From: Edaphobacter paludis
GTDB taxonomy: Bacteria > Acidobacteriota > Terriglobia > Terriglobales > Acidobacteriaceae
Assembly: GCF_039993895.1 (NCBI RefSeq)
Contig: NZ_CP121194.1
Coordinates: 2,108,001 to 2,172,000, forward strand
Direction of reading: 5' to 3'
Length of the DNA: 64,000 nt
Made by a program: the position numbers and the translations under genes. Position 1 is the stretch's first letter; every line of letters starts with the position of its first letter. Under the pieces are notes generated by a model. The model had not been told where the DNA came from. It saw nothing but the letters and a program-made list of their open reading frames with translations, and made no database searches. Below, one piece after another: positions 36,603 to 46,016 of the stretch.

Positions 36603-36905
36603 TTAACTTTCAGCATACAATTCCGACACTCCGCTGCATATATATCCCGTCCCCGCAGGTAACGCCACAGTGACCTGAGCAAGACCGGTGAATGGAGTAA
36701 TACTTACGGCTGAATCCGCAACACGACTTGCAGGAGGATAAGAGTGCTTTCTGCTATTGATATCATGCGCTATCTCATTGCTATCTGCGAACTCCATGGG
36801 TAGCAATACCGGGTCACGACCGTTCTGTTGAACACCAAGCGGCGCGGAGCAATACCAGTCGATAAAGTCCCGAATAGCGTGATCGTAAGGCGCGTTTCCC
36901 GGCAC
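36603..36905 (-). pseudogene. Decayed tyrosine-integrase fragment
   Basis: One frame gives APYDHAIRDFIDWYCSAP up to about 36842; from 36841 the next frame continues RLVFNRTVVTRYCYPWSSQ. Joined, this is the core-binding (SAM-like) domain of phage-type integrases (RRAYxxAIxxFxxWY...FxRxxVxRY). The rest to 36603 is degenerate, and the catalytic domain with R-H-R-Y is missing. It marks an old integration event between the glycosidase and the carboxylesterase. Confidence 0.5.
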
Positions 36906-37299
36906 GAATCCGTGGAGGTACTTCCGGATTGCCGGTTATCCGGGGGCAACTTGCTAGGTTCAGTCGTACACAGAGCAACGAGCGCATTGGCGAGATAGCT
37001 ACCGAGAATGCCTCCTGCTAACAACCAATTCTCACGCCTTCGTGGTCGGGCCAGGATTGGCAATTCCCTTCCAGGGACGCCTTCTCAGCCTGGTCCGCAC
37101 GCGTCGGCAGCACCAGCGAAGAAAGGAACAAAACCAGTGTGCAAGTCGTATTGGAGTACAGAAGGCAATTTGACTTCACTGAATGCTCTTGCCTGCATCC
37201 TGGCTGCGTTCAGGCTCTTCGCTCCCCGGTCAGTCAGCGAAGCTCTTCCTCGGTAATACATTGCCCGAGGTATCTAACGACCAGGAAGTGAATATCTCG
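36906..37299. other. 394-bp gap without a supported gene
   Basis: Lies between the integrase relic and the carboxylesterase. Short ORFs on both strands have no recognisable features. The right end must hold the carboxylesterase promoter and its weak ribosome binding site (CAGGAAG, 37282-37288). Confidence 0.35.
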
Positions 37300-38871
37300 A
37301 TGTCCCACTCAAAACTCATCAAGAGAGCCGTCCTTTCTTTGCTGATTTCAGCGACGTGCGCCGTCACGCTGGCACAAAGTCCTATAGCAGCCACGGAATC
37401 AGGAAAAATATCCGGCGTGCACCAAGACGGGTTGAACATCTACAAAGGTGTTCCATTCGCCGCCGCTCCGCTCGGCGACTTGCGCTGGCGCGCTCCGGCA
37501 CCCGTCACTCCGTGGGTAAGCATACGTAAAGCGAATGCGTTTGCGCCTGCATGTATGCAAGCGGGGGTGTCCATGCCGGGCGAGACGCCGCCTGCGGTGA
37601 GTGAAGATTGTCTCTACCTCAATATCTGGACGCCGGCCAGGAGCGCGCGGAAGCCTCTGTCGGTAATCGTTTGGATCTACGGCGGTGGTTACATCAATGG
37701 GTCGTCCTCGATGCCTTTGTACTGGGGTGATCGGCTGGCGCACAAAGGCGTGATTGTCGTCACCATCGCGTACCGGCTTGGCCCACTCGGCTTTCTTGCG
37801 CATCCTGAGTTGACGCGCGAATCGCCATATCACTCGTCGGGTAACTACGGCTTGATGGATCAGATCGCTGCTCTCGAATGGGTTCAGCGAAATATTGCTT
37901 CCTTCGGTGGAGATTCGAAAAACGTGACGATTGCCGGTCAATCCTCCGGATCGATATCGGTTAGCATCCTCATGGCTTCGCCTCGTGCTCGAGGCTTGTT
38001 TCAGCGCGTCATCGGAGAGAGCGGCGGTCTGTTTGAGCCATTCCAACTTGCACCGAAGTACTTACTGGCCAATGCAGAACAGGATGGTGTGAAGTACGCG
38101 GCTTCACTGCGTGCTACATCGCTGCAGCAATTACGACAACTACCAGCGCGCCTGCTCACCGGTAACAGCGGCGGCATCGTTCACCCGGTGATCGAACCCT
38201 ATGTGCTTCCCGTTTCACCGTATGAAGCGTTTACGTCCGGACAGCAGAACGACGTTCCGCTGCTCATCGGCTCGAACACCGACGAGGCGCGTGCTCTGAC
38301 GGACGTCAGCCGCGTGACAGCCGCCACGTTCGACAAGGACATTGAGCACAGCGTTGGCCAACTTCCCCCTGCGCTGGTCGCGGCCTATCCCCATGCCACC
38401 GACCAAGAGGCGCGGCAGGCGCAACTCAGCCTCGAACGCGATCTGCGCTTCGGCTGGGACATGTGGGCGTGGGCGAGATTGCAAGCCGGAACTGGGAAGA
38501 GCAGCGTCTTCTACTACTCGTTCTGCCAACAACCACCGTTCCCCGCCAACTCCGTGTATGCGGGTTGGGGCGCCAGCCACTTCGCCGAGCTCTGGTACGT
38601 CTTTGACCATCTGGATCAGGAGCCGTGGAACTGGACCGCAGCAGATCGTACCGTGGCCGAGGAGATGTCCAGCTACTGGGCCAATTTTGCGAAGTCGGGC
38701 AATCCGAACGGCCCTGGCCTGCCCCACTGGCCGGAGTTCACCAACACGGACAGCCAGGTTCTATCGATCGGCGATCCGATCACTGTAGGCAGCGTCCCGA
38801 ATATCCATAGCCTGAGCGTCTTCGATGCCGTCTATACCGCGGTGCGCGGCAAATCCTTTGCCGCAAAGTGA
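37300..38871 (+). CDS. Exported type B carboxylesterase
   Basis: A 523-residue secreted or periplasmic esterase of the cholinesterase/para-nitrobenzyl esterase family. Signal peptide IKRAVLSLLISATCAVTLAQ. Landmarks: GVPFAAAPLGDLRW, SEDCLYLNIWTP, VIVWIYGGGYINGSS (oxyanion hole), nucleophile in IAGQSSGSISV (GQSSG instead of the common GESAG), acid in GSNTDEARAL, and His in WGASHFAELWYVF. ATG 37300 is chosen because the signal peptide starts there; the upstream extension to 37183 looks random. The natural ester substrate is unknown. Confidence 0.93.
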   Translation: MSHSKLIKRAVLSLLISATCAVTLAQSPIAATESGKISGVHQDGLNIYKGVPFAAAPLGDLRWRAPAPVTPWVSIRKANAFAPACMQAGVSMPGETPPAVSEDCLYLNIWTPARSARKPLSVIVWIYGGGYINGSSSMPLYWGDRLAHKGVIVVTIAYRLGPLGFLAHPELTRESPYHSSGNYGLMDQIAALEWVQRNIASFGGDSKNVTIAGQSSGSISVSILMASPRARGLFQRVIGESGGLFEPFQLAPKYLLANAEQDGVKYAASLRATSLQQLRQLPARLLTGNSGGIVHPVIEPYVLPVSPYEAFTSGQQNDVPLLIGSNTDEARALTDVSRVTAATFDKDIEHSVGQLPPALVAAYPHATDQEARQAQLSLERDLRFGWDMWAWARLQAGTGKSSVFYYSFCQQPPFPANSVYAGWGASHFAELWYVFDHLDQEPWNWTAADRTVAEEMSSYWANFAKSGNPNGPGLPHWPEFTNTDSQVLSIGDPITVGSVPNIHSLSVFDAVYTAVRGKSFAAK

Positions 38872-39242
38872 CGGCCTTCACGAGGGGCAATCAGTCGGCG
38901 CTCGTCGGACGGCACAAGACGATCTTGGCAGTGCCAACCCCGGCAAAGCCTGTTTCCAGGATGGCGGCGCCATGAAACGTGCGTTGGCGATTTCCTCATC
39001 AATCGAGAATCCGAACCTCGGAAAATGGTTGATCGACAATACTCGACTGAGTGAGCAATACAAGCGCTCTCAAGGCACATTGCTACGAACGTTCCCGAGA
39101 ATTGTATCCAGAGCAGCGCAAGCCAATCGTTTAAGCTCGTCGCCGGCAGAGTCTGCACTACAGATCCGCGTGTTGGAATGAGCAGCAAATTCGTTGGGGG
39201 CGCTGTGGGGGGCTCGTACTGCGGCGAGTTGAGGTGAGTCAG
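38872..39242. other. 371-bp gap without a supported gene
   Basis: Between the convergent carboxylesterase and Hsp70-like genes. ORFs of about 118 codons exist on both strands over the same bases, and neither shows protein-like composition or a family match. Confidence 0.35.
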
Positions 39243-40556
39243 CTAAAGGGTGCTTTCATGGTCCCTCAAGGCAAGGCCGCGTGCCACCGAGGTGAACTCA
39301 TTGCCAGTGCGAACGTTGTCTTTGCTAAAACGGTTTTCGAAGATGTGGCGCACCGAAGGGACAAAGCTGGTTCCACCGGTAAGAAAGACGCGGTCTACCA
39401 TTTTGGCAGCGATGCCGGTGGTCTCTAACAACCCGTCGACACATTGTTCGATGGATTGCAGCTCTTCCCCAATCCATGATTCAAAGTCGGCGCGTGTAAC
39501 ATCTGCTCGAATGTCCATACTGCCATCGCGGAAATAGAACTGCGCCGATTCGTTGTGCGATAGCTCGACCTTGAGCCGCTGAACAGCCTGATGCAACTGG
39601 TAGCCCAGGTCTTCGTCGATGAGGGTAAGGAGCGCTTCAATTTTTTCCGGTTCGAGTGCATTCGCGTGAGCGCTTTTGAGAATCTGATTAACATTGCGCG
39701 TCTTCAGAAATGACAGGTAATGCCACCGTTCCAGATTGGCGTAGATCCACGCCGGGACAGCGGGAAGCAGCTTATTGAGCGAGCGGGCTAGAGAATCGGC
39801 GCCGAGCGCCGGGGAGACAAGCTTACGCACGATGCGGGCGTCGAAGGCATCGCCGGCGAGACCGAGGCCGCTGTTACCCAGAAGATCCTGCGAGGTCCGA
39901 CCGCGAGCACGGACGCCAGAACCTACATGGATCAGAGAAAAGTCGCTGGTACCTCCACCGAAGTCGCCGATGAGGATGAGCTCATCATGATCGAGCGTCG
40001 ATTCGTAAGCGTATGCAGCCGCGATCGGCTCCATCTCAAAGGCGACGGACTCGAATCCAGCATGAGTGAAGGCTTCACGAAGTCGCCGAAGCGCGAAGTC
40101 GTCATCGTCGATAGAGTCGGCACCGACGAAACGGATGGGACGGCCCACGGTAGCGTGGCGTATCGTCTGGCCGAACTGTTGCTCGGCACGGAGTCGGAGA
40201 TCAGTGATAATGCGTGAAATGAGGTCTTCGATGCTGTAGCGGCGGCCAAAGACTTCGGTCCCGGAAAGGGTGCGACTGCTGAGATAGGACTTGAGCGACT
40301 GAATGAGCCTTCCTTTGTGCTCGGCGAAGAGATAATGCTCGATGCCGGAGGGGCCGGTATAGCTTTTAATTTGGGTTCGACCCGCATGTTTGTGCTGTTC
40401 CAGGTAGAGAACGGAGCGAAACGACTCTGTAGTTGCCGAGGCAGTAGGGAAGGAAACGAGTTCAACCACTCCGTCTGGGCGCGCGAAAGCGATGGAACTA
40501 TTGGTCGTTCCAAAATCGATGCCGATAGAGGGAAGGCTTGTGGACGGAAAAGGCAT
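39243..40556 (-). CDS. Hsp70-like protein, YegD type
   Basis: About 437 residues from ATG 40556 (MPFPSTSLPSIGIDFGTTNS). Actin-type ATPase motifs are present: IGIDFGTTNSSIAFA (phosphate 1), ELILIGDFGGGTSDFSLI (phosphate 2) and RVFLTGGTSFVPSVRHIF (adenosine). There is no substrate-binding beta domain or lid as in DnaK, which is the YegD pattern. No dnaJ or grpE is nearby. Function of YegD proteins is poorly known. An upstream ATG at 40616 would add 20 residues without family similarity. Confidence 0.9.
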   Translation of the reverse strand: MPFPSTSLPSIGIDFGTTNSSIAFARPDGVVELVSFPTASATTESFRSVLYLEQHKHAGRTQIKSYTGPSGIEHYLFAEHKGRLIQSLKSYLSSRTLSGTEVFGRRYSIEDLISRIITDLRLRAEQQFGQTIRHATVGRPIRFVGADSIDDDDFALRRLREAFTHAGFESVAFEMEPIAAAYAYESTLDHDELILIGDFGGGTSDFSLIHVGSGVRARGRTSQDLLGNSGLGLAGDAFDARIVRKLVSPALGADSLARSLNKLLPAVPAWIYANLERWHYLSFLKTRNVNQILKSAHANALEPEKIEALLTLIDEDLGYQLHQAVQRLKVELSHNESAQFYFRDGSMDIRADVTRADFESWIGEELQSIEQCVDGLLETTGIAAKMVDRVFLTGGTSFVPSVRHIFENRFSKDNVRTGNEFTSVARGLALRDHESTL

Positions 40557-40975
40557 GGTCTTCCAGAATGCCAGATTTTTGGGGTGCGAAGCCAGTGATG
40601 CTAGCGGTCTAGACACTCAAAACTAGTCAGGACGAGGTTGCACTCTGAGGTGCGCGGGAGGATACGGACCTATCTTATTCATCTTGAGTAGTTCGAAGCT
40701 ATCTGCTGTGCACAACGGGATCCGAGTTCGGAGTCGAACGCCTGGCCGACTATCTGCTGGAGTCCGGTGAGTCTGGCTGAGAACAGACGATGTCAGGAGG
40801 CGGTCCGGGAGCTTCGCGAGGGTGCATGGTTGCGCGAGGAGATGGATTTGCTCGGAGATTTCCGCTCGGAGAACACTCCGGGCGAAACACAATAGGAGGC
40901 AGATCGAGCCACGCTTCAAAGGCGGAACAGCCGCAGTGTTGTTCGCTCGCTGCTTTCCCTGTCGAGCGCATGTGT
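40557..40975. other. 419-bp gap without a supported gene
   Basis: Between the Hsp70-like start and the Gfo/Idh/MocA stop, both on the minus strand. It must hold the Hsp70-like promoter. ORFs here are short, Arg/Ser/Pro-rich and unconvincing. Confidence 0.35.
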
Positions 40976-42001
40976 TTAAAGCGATAGTGGAGATATGCCA
41001 ATCGGCCGCTTCTCAAGGCATGAGCGATAGATATTCTGCACCAATTGCAGAGCGCGGTATCCGTCCGCACCAGAACACGCGGGAGACCGACCGGTCTTAC
41101 AGGCTTCGCCAAAGTCTAGAAACTGCCGTTCGAATGGCGTTATTGAGATTGCCATGGGATCAGAGGCTCCCGATGCTTCCTGCCTCGCGAGGGGGGGCGT
41201 CTCGCCAACATCATCCTGCACATCCCATGAGGTTAATTGGTCACCGGTAATGATGGCGGTGCCCTTCGTCCCGTGGATTTCCAGCCTCTCCGGATAGCCG
41301 GGCCAGAGCGATGTTGTGGCTTGAAGGACCCCCGTTGCTCCACATGCATAGTGCATCAGGGCGCTGAGGGAGTCTTCAGCCTCGATATTATGCAGAGAAC
41401 CGAGTTGCCAGTACCCAAAGACCTCGTCCACCCCGCCGATCAGAAATAGGAGAAGATCGATCTGATGAATAGCCTGGTTGATTAGGGCGCCTCCGCCCTC
41501 GCCTGCCCAGCTTCCCTTTACCGGCCGGCTGTAATATTCGGCAGACCGAAACCACTTCACGTATGCGTCGGCTTGAAGGATCTTTCCAAGACGTCCATCC
41601 ACCAGAGCTTTCTTGAGAAAGAGTATCGAACCGTCGAAGCGGTGCTGACTGACCACACCGAGGATGATGCCCGCCTCGCAACCAAGAACGATCATCTGTT
41701 CTGCAACATCAAGGCGAGTGGCCATCGGCTTCTGAACCAGCACATGCTTCTTGCTTTGTGCGCATAGTTCGAGTGCCTGTAAACGGTAGTTGGGAAATGT
41801 GCAGACATCCACGTAATCCACTCGTGGATGCCAACACACCGCCTCCGGCGTTTCTACGAACTCCGCTCCATTTTCTTCTGCAAATCGCAATCCACGTTCA
41901 GCGGTTGTATTGGTGCAGACGGTAATCTCATACCCGATATTCTTGTATGCTTGGGCATGTTTTCTGGCAATGGCTCCCGTCCCAATAATTCCAACACGCA
42001 T
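40976..42001 (-). CDS. Gfo/Idh/MocA-family NAD(P)-dependent sugar oxidoreductase
   Basis: A 341-residue cytoplasmic enzyme. The N-terminal Rossmann fold starts MRVGIIGTGAIARKHAQAY; the family EKP motif appears as HVLVQKPMAT (Gln for Glu, Lys kept). The C-terminal alpha/beta domain has GGGALINQAIHQIDLLLFLIG, including the usual catalytic-region His residues. It follows nagB by 11 nt in a lacI-nagB operon, so it probably acts on an amino sugar or a derivative. Confidence 0.92.
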   Translation of the reverse strand: MRVGIIGTGAIARKHAQAYKNIGYEITVCTNTTAERGLRFAEENGAEFVETPEAVCWHPRVDYVDVCTFPNYRLQALELCAQSKKHVLVQKPMATRLDVAEQMIVLGCEAGIILGVVSQHRFDGSILFLKKALVDGRLGKILQADAYVKWFRSAEYYSRPVKGSWAGEGGGALINQAIHQIDLLLFLIGGVDEVFGYWQLGSLHNIEAEDSLSALMHYACGATGVLQATTSLWPGYPERLEIHGTKGTAIITGDQLTSWDVQDDVGETPPLARQEASGASDPMAISITPFERQFLDFGEACKTGRSPACSGADGYRALQLVQNIYRSCLEKRPIGISPLSL

Positions 42002-42012
42002 CTGTTTTCCTC

Positions 42013-42813
42013 TCAGTTGGAGTGGAACATGCCATTTAATTCAGCGGCAGACTCGGCATCCAGGTAGAGAGTCGCGTCGGGATGGGTGCGGAGAATGGTT
42101 GCTGGACAATCGGTTGAAATTGGAGCTTCGAGGGTTTTCCGAATGATTTTAGCTTTGCGGCGGCCGGGCACAATTGCAAGCAATTTCGGTACGCGAATAA
42201 GGGTTGGAATGGTGAGCGTGATAGCCCGCTCCGGAACATCCTGGTAGGTCTTGAACCAGCCCTCGGCTGACTGCTGTTGCCGGCATAAGGTATCCAGATT
42301 CACGACCTTCATGTCGAGAGGATCGTTGAAGTCGGCTTCAGCTGGATCGTTGAAGGCCAAGTGCCCATTTTCTCCAACGCCGAACAGGCAGAGCTGCGGA
42401 TCGGCCGCACTGACTTTTTCTGCATAATCCCGGCATACCTGCTGTGGATCGGGGGCGGTCCCATCGATCATAGAGAATTCCTTCATTTGCGTCTGTCGCG
42501 GCAGGTTCTCACGCAGATAGCGGCGGAAAGAAGACGGATGATCAGCGGGGATGCCGATATATTCATCCATATGAAAGCCGCAAACCTTATGCCAGGGCAG
42601 ACCTTCGATCGCGTTGAGAGCACGAAGGGTATCGAGTTGTGACGCTCCAGTCGCGAAGATGACTCCGATGGTCTCCCGTCGCGCGTCTAGCTGCTGCAAC
42701 TCGTGCGCCGCAGCGCGTGCTGCAGCTTGTCCAGCAGCTTCGCCGTTAGGATAAATCTCTATTTTCAACGTTCCAACTGTAAGAGATTTCATCTCTATCT
42801 CCGATTCCGTCAT
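42013..42813 (-). CDS. nagB: Glucosamine-6-phosphate deaminase (NagB family)
   Basis: A 266-residue isomerase/deaminase converting glucosamine-6-phosphate to fructose-6-phosphate and ammonia. Family motifs: GVIFATGASQLDTLRAL (phosphate loop), CGFHMDEYIGIPADHPSSFRRYL (catalytic Asp) and LFGVGENGHLAFNDPAEADF (catalytic Asp/His region). The start at 42813 has GGGAGAAG upstream; an in-frame ATG at 42792 also has a purine-rich leader. Location behind a LacI regulator indicates induction by an amino-sugar signal. It completes the nagA step encoded at the left end of the window. Confidence 0.93.
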   Translation of the reverse strand: MTESEIEMKSLTVGTLKIEIYPNGEAAGQAAARAAAHELQQLDARRETIGVIFATGASQLDTLRALNAIEGLPWHKVCGFHMDEYIGIPADHPSSFRRYLRENLPRQTQMKEFSMIDGTAPDPQQVCRDYAEKVSAADPQLCLFGVGENGHLAFNDPAEADFNDPLDMKVVNLDTLCRQQQSAEGWFKTYQDVPERAITLTIPTLIRVPKLLAIVPGRRKAKIIRKTLEAPISTDCPATILRTHPDATLYLDAESAAELNGMFHSN

Positions 42814-42872
42814 ACACTTCTCCCTTGTTTAGTTCGCAATTTAAATACATCTGAGCCATCGGTTTTGTAAGG

Positions 42873-43979
42873 TCATGAGGCAACCGCTGTTCCTTGGAGG
42901 GGCTTGCCGGACGACACATCGTCCGAGGCTGTGATTGCCCGGCAAGAATCCCTTTTAATAAATTCGGTGGGGATAATAACGCTCTGTTGCGGCTGATCAG
43001 ACTTGGCGATGCGGCTGAGAATCAACTCCACCATTTTCTTCCCCAACTGCTCAGGAAATTCCCGAATTGTGGTCAGCCCTGGATAGAGCCACGCGCCGAC
43101 GGTATCGTTGCAGCCCGCGACACTGATATCATCTGGAATCCGCAAGCCGCTGTCTCGTAGTGCCTTATAGACACCATGGGCAGTTGGATCATTGCCGGCG
43201 AAGATAGCTGTCACAGAGGGATCGCGGGCAAGTAGAGACTTGGTGCCAAGGTATCCGATTTCAAGATTGTCTTCAGAATCAATGCTGCTCTGGCGTGACT
43301 CGAGGCCAGCCTCCTCCATCGCACGGTGGTAGCCTGCGAAGCATCGCGCAAACCACGGCAAACGCGTATTGCCTACATACCAGATGTGACGGTGGCCAAG
43401 GCTGATCAGATACCGGGTCATGTCATAGCCGCCTTGCGTGTCATCGGAAAAAATCACATCATTGTTCAGCTTGTACGGGTCGCCGAGGACGTTGTTACCG
43501 AGAGTGACAAAGGTGATGCCCTTGTGGTTCAACAGGTCGATCAGATTGGTGGAGTTTGTTCCCGCTAAGATCACGGCGCGAACCACATCGTGGCGCTGGA
43601 CCACCTTCGGTAAATGCAGTTCTTTCCAAGAGGCGTGGGGTGAATAGTTGAAGGACAAAAATATGATGTCCCACCCATGGGCGGCGCAGTAAGCCTCCGC
43701 GCCGATTAGGATTTGCGAGTGAAAGGCATCGTGCATCGCACGGTTACTGAGTAGAAACGCCAAGGCTTTTGTCTTGTTTCTCTGGGAAAGATCGACATCG
43801 AGTTTTGCTGCCGCATCCAGAACAATCTTTTGAATAGCCGGGTCAACGCGGTTGTTTCCATTCAAGACCCGGGAAACCGTGGCTATACTTACCTGTGCCG
43901 CGGCTGCGATCTCTCGAAGTCCAATCTTCTCTTGCTTTTTAGGCTTTATAGCTTTCATACCTCTAGAACCTAACCTCAT
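42873..43979 (-). CDS. LacI-family transcriptional regulator
   Basis: A 368-residue repressor. The helix-turn-helix (LREIAAAAQVSIATVSRVLN) is followed by the hinge helix (DPAIQKIVLDAAAKL) and a periplasmic-binding-protein-like effector domain (AVILAGTNSTNLIDLL, VIFSDDTQGGYDMTRYLI, AIFAGNDPTAHGVYKAL, ISVAGCNDTVGAWLYPGLTTI). Start 43979 or 43958 (MKAIKPKKQ). It is first in the lacI-nagB-gfo operon and divergent from an MFS transporter; the 12-bp ACAATCGATTGT palindrome before the TonB receptor gene is a possible operator. Confidence 0.94.
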   Translation of the reverse strand: MRLGSRGMKAIKPKKQEKIGLREIAAAAQVSIATVSRVLNGNNRVDPAIQKIVLDAAAKLDVDLSQRNKTKALAFLLSNRAMHDAFHSQILIGAEAYCAAHGWDIIFLSFNYSPHASWKELHLPKVVQRHDVVRAVILAGTNSTNLIDLLNHKGITFVTLGNNVLGDPYKLNNDVIFSDDTQGGYDMTRYLISLGHRHIWYVGNTRLPWFARCFAGYHRAMEEAGLESRQSSIDSEDNLEIGYLGTKSLLARDPSVTAIFAGNDPTAHGVYKALRDSGLRIPDDISVAGCNDTVGAWLYPGLTTIREFPEQLGKKMVELILSRIAKSDQPQQSVIIPTEFIKRDSCRAITASDDVSSGKPLQGTAVAS

Positions 43980-44527
43980 CCTTAGATTGATTCAATGCTC
44001 TATATCCTGCACCCAGTTCGCAGCGGCCTAATGTGGTGGTAAGTGTGATCCAGAGAAGCTTTTCGAGCCCTTCCCTTACATAAGAAGGGACTATAAAGAA
44101 AAATTTCTCGCCTGACAAGAAAAATATTATCTGGTATGCAATTTGTGACTTTAATTCGTCACGATTGCCGAGACTGGATGGAAAATAGCCCAACGACAAT
44201 CCCTTTATGTCAGGGCTGCCTAATTCCGTTCGCTTATCAGGCATCCGGATATTCGAATAACGAAATGTTTGATTTCCTACAAGTTTCCTTGCCCTTGTTG
44301 AAGGAAAGGTGTCTTTAGAAAATCCCACCGCTTATCAAAGATAAATTCGCAAAGATTTAAGAAATTTTTCTGTTGACATTCATTTGCAAGAAGAATTATT
44401 GTGAGCCCCATCAATTACAGGACCGCTTTACCTGCAGCGGCGCGAATTATCCCTGCGGATGTGAGCGGGCATATTGGACGTCAGTCAGACGGATTGGCTT
44501 GTGGATTTAATTCAGGAGAATGAGATT
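43980..44527. promoter_or_regulatory. 548-bp divergent control region between lacI and the MFS gene
   Basis: A+T-rich region with no credible ORF (a 60-codon plus-strand ORF at 44136 is unsupported). It holds the promoter-like element at 44373-44402 and, on the minus side, the lacI promoter. No perfect CG-centred LacI palindrome was found here by eye. Confidence 0.5.
44373..44402 (+). promoter_or_regulatory. Promoter-like element upstream of the MFS gene
   Basis: TTGACA (44373-44378), an 18-nt spacer and TATTGT (44397-44402), preceded by TTTTTCTG. The same layout, including TTTTTC before TTGACA and TGTGA 21 nt after it, occurs at 51178-51207. Confidence 0.55.
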
Positions 44528-45874
44528 TTGGTCAGCAATTTGCCACAGCCGGAAGTGAAGTCTTCCATCAAATCTCAGCCCACCGGGCGGCTGCGATGGT
44601 GGATTGTGTGGACGCTCTTTTTTTCCACTGCGATCAACTACATCAGCCGCCAGACCTTCTCCGTACTGTCACCAATGATTGCGGTGCAGTTTCACCTCAG
44701 CCACACGGATCTCTCCAAAATCTTTGGCGCATTCCAGATTTCCTATGCGCTTACATGGCTTCTTGGAGGGATATTTCTGGACGCTGTCGGAACCCGGATC
44801 GGGTTGACGGTGGCCGTGATTTTCTGGTCCGTAGTGAATATATTGACGGGCTTTGCCGGATCGGTCTTTGGATTTGTTGCGTTTCGATTCATGTTGGGGA
44901 TTGGAGAAGGTTTCAACTGGCCGGGAGCCAGCAAGACGGTCGCGGAGTGGTTTCCAAATGAAGAGCGCAGCCTTGCTGTGGCTATCTTCGATAGCGGCTC
45001 AAGTGTGGGCGGAGCTCTGGCTGCTTTGGCGATTCCCTTGATTGCGCTGGCGTTTGGCTGGCGGTGGGCATTTGTCTTGTCAGGGCTGCTCGGCTTCCTT
45101 TGGTTAATCGGATGGTTGCGCATTTACTATCCGCTGGATCGTCATCCGCGAGTGACGCCAGAGGAGATTGCTTATATCCATGCCGGCCAAACTATGGCTT
45201 CGAAGTCTGAAGGAAAAGGTCTTCGGCGATGGCTTGATTTAGCAAAGAACCGGAATGTCTGGGGGATTGTGCTGGGACGTGCCCTCACCGATCCTATCTG
45301 GTGGTTCTACGTGTTCTGGTTACCCCAATATCTGAGCGACGCTCGAGGATTCAGCCTGCAGCGAATTGCGTTATTTGCATGGATACCTTTTGTTGCAGCT
45401 GATCTCGGCAACTTCACAGGTGGCCTTATCTCGGGCTATTGCGTTCGGAGAGGACTCCCCGTCATTCAGGCCAGGCTATGGGTTTGCGCGATCAGCTGCG
45501 CGCCTATTCTCGCAGGCATTCCAGCGGCTCGAGTTCACAGTCCATACACAGCCTTAGCTCTGATTTGTGTGGCCTTATGGGGTTACGCAAGTTGGTCAAC
45601 GATGGGTCTCACTTTGCCCTCCGACCTTTTTCCGCAAGACGTAGTTGCCACTGTCACTGGAACGAGTGGGTTGGCGGCAGGTCTCGTCGGTGCAGTTTTC
45701 ACTTTCGCTGTTGGTATCTCGGTCGATCGGTTTTCGTATCGTCCCGCGTTTTTGGCTGCCGGCCTGTTGCCCATTTTGGCAACGGTATGCCTATTCCTGT
45801 TGATTCGTCCGCCTAAGAAGGATCCGGAAGAAATGCCTTTTCGGGAGGCATTTATCTCCTCAGACCAAGGCTGA
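44528..45874 (+). CDS. MFS transporter, anion:cation symporter (hexuronate/ExuT-like) family
   Basis: About 448 residues with 12 transmembrane segments. ACS-type features are WWIVWTLFFSTAINYISRQT (TM1), LGIGEGFNWPGASKTVAEWF (TM4), and a central loop between TM6 and TM7 (YYPLDRHPRVTPEEIAYI). The family moves sugar acids and related anions with protons. The TTG at 44528 is chosen because AGGAG ends 9 nt before it; a TTG at 44474 would add 18 residues. Divergent from lacI, which probably controls it. Confidence 0.88.
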   Translation: MVSNLPQPEVKSSIKSQPTGRLRWWIVWTLFFSTAINYISRQTFSVLSPMIAVQFHLSHTDLSKIFGAFQISYALTWLLGGIFLDAVGTRIGLTVAVIFWSVVNILTGFAGSVFGFVAFRFMLGIGEGFNWPGASKTVAEWFPNEERSLAVAIFDSGSSVGGALAALAIPLIALAFGWRWAFVLSGLLGFLWLIGWLRIYYPLDRHPRVTPEEIAYIHAGQTMASKSEGKGLRRWLDLAKNRNVWGIVLGRALTDPIWWFYVFWLPQYLSDARGFSLQRIALFAWIPFVAADLGNFTGGLISGYCVRRGLPVIQARLWVCAISCAPILAGIPAARVHSPYTALALICVALWGYASWSTMGLTLPSDLFPQDVVATVTGTSGLAAGLVGAVFTFAVGISVDRFSYRPAFLAAGLLPILATVCLFLLIRPPKKDPEEMPFREAFISSDQG

Positions 45875-45912
45875 TCTAGGACTTCCCAAAGCAAGTTCTT
45901 ACAAGTAGTTAC

Positions 45913-45924
45913 ACAATCGATTGT
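45913..45924. promoter_or_regulatory. ACAATCGATTGT palindrome, candidate LacI-family operator
   Basis: A perfect 12-bp inverted repeat with central CG, the hallmark of LacI-family operators, about 92 nt upstream of the TonB-receptor start. The neighbouring lacI-type gene is the natural candidate binder. Confidence 0.45.
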
Positions 45925-46016
45925 TTTCCACGAAAAGAACAAACGCCAAGTCCTCAACCATTTACTGCAATTAATCGTAGCTAGGCCGTTCTCTGGCCAA
46001 CTTCTGGAGGTTTCAT

